Assembly: GCA_023525715.1 (NCBI GenBank)
Contig: CM042010.1
Coordinates: forward strand, 158,201,907-158,265,906
Direction: 5' to 3'
DNA length: 64,000 bases
DNA from: Cichorium intybus
Lineage: Eukaryota; Streptophyta; Magnoliopsida; Asterales; Asteraceae
Below, one piece after another: positions 58,610 through 64,000 of the stretch. Position 1 is the stretch's first letter. Each line of letters begins with the position of its first letter. Both the position numbers and the translations under genes were made by a program. The notes beneath the pieces are model-generated. The model had not been told where the DNA came from. It was given only the letters and a program-made list of their open reading frames with translations, and searched no databases.

Positions 58610-61600
58610 AAAGGGGCTGCTGAGCGAAATAATAGTAACCTAGAGGTCTTGAAGTGTAGACACTATGGAAAAAATGGACATACAATAGAGGGTTGCTTCA
58701 AAAAAAATTGGGTATCCGGAGTGGTGGGAGATGCATGCCTGAAAATCTACAAGAGAACAAAAGAAACAACCATAACTGAAAGCTAATATATCTAATGCCG
58801 AGAAAGAATCAGCCCGATTATGGGACTGAGCATGGAACAATATACTAAACTAATGCAACGATTGGAAAACGTGTAAGGACTAGAAGTTAACATCGCGTGT
58901 AAGGCCGATTTTAGTATGCCAGGGGTCATCTAGTCAGAAGGAACAGTTGATATTTGCATGTCATAATTCTGTCATGCATAGCCAAAGAAAATCCTTTGAC
59001 GATATATCGTCAATATACCGAATGGAGAAAGTGTTACCGTTCAAGGGATTGGAAGTAAGCCTTCCAAATAACATAAAAATTGAGGATGTCCTTTATATAC
59101 CAGATTTTCGATGCAACTTATTATTTGTTAGCAAAATAACAAAAGGGCTCAATTGTTATATGACATTTTCCCTGATTTCTATTTCATACAGGTTTTATCC
59201 TCGAGGAAGTTGATTGGCATGGGGAGGTGTAAAGATAGTCTATATCACATGGAAGAGGTGGAGCGGAATGTTGCAGTCACGAATGTCACAATGAATTCAA
59301 AGATTTGGCATAAAATATTGGGTCACGCATCAAACAATAAAATCCAGCATATTAAGTCTATAGATAGTTTTAGTAGTATTAAATATTGTGATTCTCGTGT
59401 ACGGAAACAAACCCAACTTCCTTTTAATAATAATTCAATTATAACCACTTCTTGCTTTGATCGTGTGCATTGTGATATTTGGGGAGGCTACCCGTGTACC
59501 TTCTTTTATGGGAGCCCGATATTTTTTTGACTATAGTAGATGATTTTAGTTGAACTACTTGGATATACTTAGTCAAAAATAAATCTGATGCTAGTTCATG
59601 TCTGATCACTTTTTACAACATGCTCAGTACAAAGTTTAAAAAGAAATTAAGAGAATTAGAAGTGATAATGGCGGAGAATTTGCTTCAAATCATATGATCA
59701 AATTCTATAGAGTTCATGGAATCTCCTTTGAAACTTCTTGTGTTCACACTCAACAGTAAAATGAAGTCGTTAAAGAAAACACAGTCACTTACTTGAAATT
59801 GCTAGGGCATTGCATTTTCAAGCTAACTTACCTCTAGAGTTCTGGGGTGAATGTGTATTGACAACCATATACATCATAAATAGGCTCCCATCCAAAGTTA
59901 TAAACAACAAACACCTCATGAGATCCTTCCAAACATGAACCCATATATGATCACATTAGGGCGTTCAACTGTCTCCTCTACGCAAAGGAAAACAAGACAA
60001 AAGATGAATTCGAAGAAAAGGGGAGTTCATGCATTTTCCTTGGCTATTAACAATGGCAAAAATGAAATTGATTATTTGATCTCAATGAAATAAGGATTTT
60101 GGTTTCCAATGATGTGAAATTTTATGAAAATACTTTTCCTTTTCACAATGTAAACCTGCATGATGGATTTGATAAAGCCATTAAAAAGCAAAAAACAACT
60201 TGAAGTAAACTTCCATAATCGAGAAGGTTGCCACTGTCGGTCCACAACCTATTGGTAATGCTGAGAAGGATGTCACAGGTGGTCCATAACCTATTAGTGA
60301 AGTCGAGATGGCAGCGTCACCAGCCGATAGCCCATTCGTGTTAAACAAGATAATGTTGTGTTCGATAATGTGGAACCAAGCGACCAACAAGCAACAACAC
60401 TGATCTAATAAGCCCAAAAAATGTCAAAACCACTAGTAACAACTCGCAAAATAGACCCATCGAAAGTACTGGTCTGAAATTAAATCCAAGAGGAAATAGT
60501 CGACGTACTGAACGTGCTAGAAACAAACCAAAACGATTCAAGATGAAGCCAGTATGCCACCATCTATAAACCATGCACCTCCAACGGCCACTTCAACGAC
60601 TTCCACGGTACACCTTTTGTCTAATTTTGTGTCATATAAAAATTTCACTAATTCTCACAAAGACTTCTTAGCGGCCATCTCTTCAAAGGATGATCTGAGA
60701 CACCTTTCTCAAGAAGCTATACATCTAAACTGGAGAGAAGCAATGCAAAATGAAATCAATACGTTAGAAAAAAATGGAACTTGGACATTAGAGGAACTTC
60801 CACTTGGAAAAAGGGTGATTGATTCAAAATGGATGTACAAAGTTAAATATGAACCCAATGGAGAAGTTAAATGGTACAAGGCTTGATTAATGGCATAAGG
60901 CTTCAGTCACACTGAAGGAATTGACTTTCACGAGAACTTTGCTCTTGTTGCAAAGTTGGTTACTGTCAGAACAATGCTAGCCGCCGCAATCAAGAAAGAT
61001 GGGGTCATCCCTCAACTAGATGTCAACAACACCTTTTTACACAAAGACCTTACGGAAGAAGTCTACATGAAGATACCCTACAGTTTTATGAAAAAAAGGA
61101 GATACTCGTGTATGTCAACTCAAAAAGTATTATACGAGCTAAAACAAGCGTCTCACAACTGTTACAACAAGTTTACCAAGGCTTTAATTGCGATCGATTT
61201 TCGACACTCTAAGGTCGATCACTCATTTTTTATATACAAGACTGACAAAGTTTACATATCCACCCTAGTTTATGTCGACGACAATCATTCTTATTGGGAA
61301 CGATAACCAGAAAATTGCCAACATAAAAGCTTATCTTGACCGACAATTTAACATCAAGGAATTAGGGAACCCAAAATATTTCCTCGGCATTAAAGTGGCT
61401 AGAACACCTTATGGGATGGTTTTTAGTCGGATAAAATACACATTATATATTCTTGTTGACTTTGGTCTTTAAGAATGCCCGCTTAGTTCTTTTGCAATGG
61501 AGGAAAACGCCAAATTCGATGTTACAAATGAGTCGCCACTTGTCGATGCAGCACAATAGTGTCAGCTCATTGGTAGACTTTTATACTTGCAAGACACTAG

Positions 61601-61619
61601 ACCCGACATCACAGTTGCC
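58610..61619 (+). pseudogene. Decayed Ty1/copia gag-pol, cut by a later insertion
   Basis: gag knuckle region at about 58645-58700 (CRHYGKNGHTIEGC, second Cys replaced by Tyr), followed in another frame by GYPEWW, a copia gag hallmark. Then: protease/pre-integrase with VLYIPDFRCNLLFVSK (58947-59213); KLIGMGRCKDSLYHM and WHKILGHASNNKIQHI (to 59530); integrase scraps (59530-60000); RT from 60554 with WREAMQNEINTLEKNGTW, IDSKWMYKVKYEPNGEV, LDVNNTFLHKDL and YVDDNH; and SIKDL-like NIKELGNPKYFLGIKVA (61272-61472). The RT motif LIGRLLYLQDTRPDITVA continues in broken frames to 61619, where a GC-rich transposon end interrupts it. Many stops and shifts: non-functional. No LTRs were identified. Confidence 0.85.
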
Positions 61620-61740
61620 AGGGTCGACCCTAAGGGGGAGCGGGGCGTGCGACCGCATAGGACCCGTGTCGTCTAGGGGGGCCGGTTTCCACAATGTGTT
61701 TCCCAAATATTTTTTTGTTGCACTTTAGCATCCCTATTTT
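61620..61740 (+). mobile_element. Truncated hAT-like transposon end
   Basis: It begins CAGGGTCGACCCTAAGGGG at the copia RT break and resembles the left end of the 2509-3892 element in order (CAGGG-CG, a CGACCGC word, then a GGGGGCC cluster). Only about 100 bp remain, then another copia piece starts. Confidence 0.4.
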
Positions 61741-61850
61741 TGTCTATGTTGACAACAATTATTGTTAATACCGGAAGCTTGTCATCCTATATTTCTACAT
61801 TGATCTATCGACTTGATGCTCAATTCTCTCTTAAAGATTTGGGATTTAAG
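61741..61850 (+). pseudogene. Copia RT fragment
   Basis: Short frame with VDNN-x5-GSLSSYISTLIYRLDAQF then SLKDLG, matching the segment just after the catalytic YVDD of copia RT. From a different element than 58610-61619. Confidence 0.65.
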
Positions 61851-62880
61851 GCTGAGCGGAATGCGTACCACGCACAAGGCGTGGGGACTACGTGGCTGCC
61901 ACCCATGGCGTGGTACACCGCCCCCTTCTCGCGTGGGTGGCGTGGATGTGGCTGGGCGTGGACGAGGCAACGTAGAGCAAAGGCACATTTGAACGTTGAT
62001 ATCCTTTTTGACCGTTGGGATTTATTAAAAAAAAATCTTTCCAAATCACTATATATATACACACATCTCCACATTTTAAACTACATCTTCTACAAAATAT
62101 ACATCTTCTACAAAACATACATCTTCTTCTATATTCATTTTTAAAAAATGGCTCGGGTGGAAAATGGAAACAATCCTCGGGGATGGACTCAACAAGAAGA
62201 AACGGCTTTAGCAACCGTTTTCATCAACGTATCTGAAGACGAGGCTGCGAGAAACCACCATGCTTTCTGGGAACGTATGCAGGAATCGTTTCATAGAAAT
62301 TTGGGCGTAATACAATATCGGAATACGGATCAACTTTGTTTCAAATGGAGGAATATGTTTGTTAAAATACATCATTTTAATTAAATTTACGCACCACTAT
62401 CGGCGAACCGACAACCGGGCACCGCCGACGCTGTGATCGTTGAGCAAGCGTTGCAAGAGTATCGGGTGAAATACGACACTGATTTCACGCACCTCGATGC
62501 GTGGAATGTTGTCAAAAATTCACCTAAATTCTGTTGATCGTATTTTCGTTTTAGTTTAAGTATTTTATGTTTTATGTTATCGTATCTAGGATTTAAGTTT
62601 TCGAGTGAAAGTCGTTTTTATTTTCTAGGTTTGTAATTTTTAATTTTTAAGTTATGAAATATATATATATTTTTTTAATTTTAATGAAATTTTAATTAAA
62701 TAGTAAAAAAAAAAGAATTAGAGTTCTATTAAATTAAATCAAAAATAAAAGAATTAGATGATGTGGAGTGGGGGCCTAGGGGGTATTTCCTTGGTGATGT
62801 AGTAAGCAAGTGGGATGATGTGTCAGTGACGTGACACCACTTTTCATGTGAGAACCAAGTGGAGTACTCTGATGGCCTAA
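61851..62880 (+). mobile_element. Harbinger-like non-autonomous element (probable)
   Basis: It starts near TTAAGGCTGAGCGGAATGCG, with a GC-rich, CACG/CGTG-dense 130-bp head. Then come TATA (CACTATATATACACAC, about 62047), a leader with ATCTTCTACAAAA repeats, a Myb/SANT-like ORF and an AT-rich tail ending near GATGGCCTAAA. Harbinger ends usually carry a TTA/TAA duplication, which fits the left side only. Boundaries are tentative. Confidence 0.45.
62148..62537 (+). pseudogene. Myb/SANT-like ORF (GST-T3-like, Harbinger-associated)
   Basis: One frame from ATG 62148 to TGA 62535-62537 (130 codons) with a single internal TAA at 62382-62384. The first part has GWTQQEETALATVFINVSED, FWERMQESFHRNLG and NTDQLCFKWRNMF, the tri-helical Myb/SANT-like domain of plant proteins misnamed 'glutathione S-transferase T3-like', which accompany PIF/Harbinger transposases as DNA-binding partners. 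After the stop the same frame continues with EQALQEYRVKY and FTHLDAWNVVKNSPKF, also typical of the family. The family's C-terminal half is absent. Confidence 0.7.
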
Positions 62881-62939
62881 AAGCTATATTTTGGGTGACA
62901 CGTATACAAATACTTCATTGCATCTCACCGTGTATCTCC

Positions 62940-63175
62940 TCGATTAATTACATTGTACAAGCTTTGGTGTCTACCAACCTCTCGGAAACATTACAACAAC
63001 AATCTACAGCCTACATATCAAACGCCTCGGACGGATGTAAGCAACCACTATTAAAGCAGAAATTTCAATCACTCGGGACCCTAGTTGACCTCTACATTGC
63101 TCGCAAGAAAGATAAAGCCGGAAACAACTTCGCTTTCATCAGGTATATTCACGGTTGCGTTGGTTCGCTCACTTA
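62940..63175 (+). pseudogene. RRM-containing non-LTR retroelement fragment
   Basis: The C-terminal part of a short ORF (62859-63176) reads FQSLGTLVDLYIARKKDKAG then NNFAFIRYI. This is an RNP1-like RRM core nearly identical in style to the N-terminal RRM of plant LINE-encoded proteins. Sequence before it (SNASDGCKQPLLKQKF) fits the RRM start. It is truncated after the RNP1 region. Confidence 0.6.
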
Positions 63176-63408
63176 ACGAAATGAGAATCGGAAACGCAAA
63201 CATACAATCGTTATGATAATAATACAGAATATTTATTTCATCTTTCTCTCTTTTCTCTTACTTTTGTCTTTCATAAAGATGCTGGCTAGCACCGATGTAA
63301 TTAATTAATGGATGTTTAATTCATATGATTGTACTTACAGGAGATTCATCAATTCAAAAAGGCTACAGGACAAGTATATAAAAACAGACAAGGTTACCTT
63401 TCCTACAT

Positions 63409-63682
63409 TATTAAGATTCAAAGTTGCTGTTTAATGAATAAGACAAGTTCATAGAGGGTGAGAAAATTAAACTTTGATTCTGATAACCACAAGCTTTCTT
63501 TCTTTTAAATTTTTCTGCAGCTGGTGTTGCATTTTCTGTTTGATTGATGGAAGTAAAGGTTTCGTGTGTTCTCATATCCCTAGAATGATACAATTGTGCG
63601 TATATATAGTATACGTATTTACATATAGATACCCTCAAATTATGGCTAATACAAAAGACACACTAATATGAATAATGCTACG
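63409..63682 (-). repeat. Start of copia 3' LTR (minus strand), tentative
   Basis: It follows the RNase H stop and a purine tract (GCGGGGGAATATTAG). It contains TATA-like ACTATATATACGC (about 63600-63615) and, near its far side, CAGAAAATGCAACACCAGC, a phrase also present at 44085-44128. LTR ends are not certain. Confidence 0.4.
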
Positions 63683-64000
63683 CTAATATTCCCCCGCAGT
63701 TTGAGCGGGAGGAGGACGAACGCGCAAACTGGATCTGAAGTCGGTGAACAAATGTCGAGGGAGACCCTTTGTAAAAATGTCGGCATATTGAGATTCCGAG
63801 GGGACATGAAGCACCCGAATGTGTCCGAGGCGTACTTTTTCACGAACAAAATGTATATCAATCTCGACATGTTTGGTCCGCTGATGTTGAACCGGGTTAT
63901 CCGACAAATAAACCGCTGAAACATTATCGCAAAAGACAACGGTGGCATGACGAAGGGGAACGTGTAGTTCAAGTAGTAAATTGCGTAGCCAACTGACTTC
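63683..64000 (-). CDS. Copia polyprotein C-terminus (RNase H), partial
   Basis: An open frame from the window edge to a stop at 63683 with no interruption. It contains LLLELHVPLRHATVVFCDN, VYLSDNPVQHQRTKHVEID, VREKVRLGHIRVLHVPS and QYADIFTKGLP, the classic copia RNase H C-terminal motifs, ending QTAGEY. Its clade differs from the 49451-57232 element (HVEID versus HIDRK). The N-terminal remainder lies beyond the window. An intact frame here suggests a relatively young element, unproven. Confidence 0.85.
   Translation of the reverse strand, partial: EVSWLRNLLLELHVPLRHATVVFCDNVSAVYLSDNPVQHQRTKHVEIDIHFVREKVRLGHIRVLHVPSESQYADIFTKGLPRHLFTDFRSSLRVRPPPAQTAGEY

Overview
The window is transposon-dense nuclear DNA from a flowering plant. 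The evidence is TATA-type LTR promoters, tRNA-derived primer-binding sites, plant-specific Ty1/copia and Ty3/gypsy families, hAT, Mutator-like and Harbinger-like DNA elements, and a ribosomal protein gene with three short GT-AG introns. The mix (GST-T3-like Harbinger ORF, RRM-type LINE fragment, GRF zinc finger) suggests a eudicot, perhaps Asteraceae; that family assignment is only an inference. The one clearly intact host gene is RPS27 (40S ribosomal protein eS27) at 42641-43278 (+). Two more RPS27 copies at 5836-6472 (-) and 38465-39123 (+) keep all four exons but are broken by different lesions.

Layout. 1-608: end of an LTR whose family recurs inverted at 46859-49220. 1217-1468: GRF zinc-finger ORF. 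2509-3892: hAT element with an 8-bp target duplication. About 5300-9470 and 14930-39590 are the two arms of a large inverted duplication. Each arm carries RPS27 upstream sequence, an LTR-less chromovirus-like gag-pol fragment, RPS27 upstream sequence again, and a full RPS27 copy. The left arm is compact; the right arm has been expanded by nested insertions. 9470-14930 is the spacer, with LTR remnants, tandem repeats and a (TA)n tract of about 165 bp.

Right-arm nesting. gag (15671-16438) is split by a hAT-type MITE (16439...29705, target duplication CGACAATG/TGACAGTG). That MITE region holds an ORF-less LTR element (16725-29305, duplication GCAAG). Inside it lies an 8.4-kb non-autonomous Athila/Tat-type element (17744-26175, duplication CACAC/CACAT) with two 1101-bp LTRs, a gag-protease ORF and a second ATHILA-ORF1-like ORF, but no reverse transcriptase or integrase. 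Then come the 3' part of a third, minus-strand element (29795-33547), a 2.45-kb LTR (33548-35995), the pol remainder, two MITEs and RPS27 copy B. The intact tandem copy C follows.

The last third holds a Mutator-like element (about 44134-46362) with an internal hAT MITE, a 2362-bp solo LTR (46859-49220, duplication CATAC), and an apparently intact, very young Ty1/copia element (49451-57232, duplication AAAAC, 779-bp LTRs with one difference seen by eye, uninterrupted 1343-residue polyprotein). Beyond it are decayed copia, hAT, Harbinger and LINE pieces and the start of another minus-strand copia element running off the end. No CRISPR, rRNA, tRNA or prokaryotic-style operon was seen.
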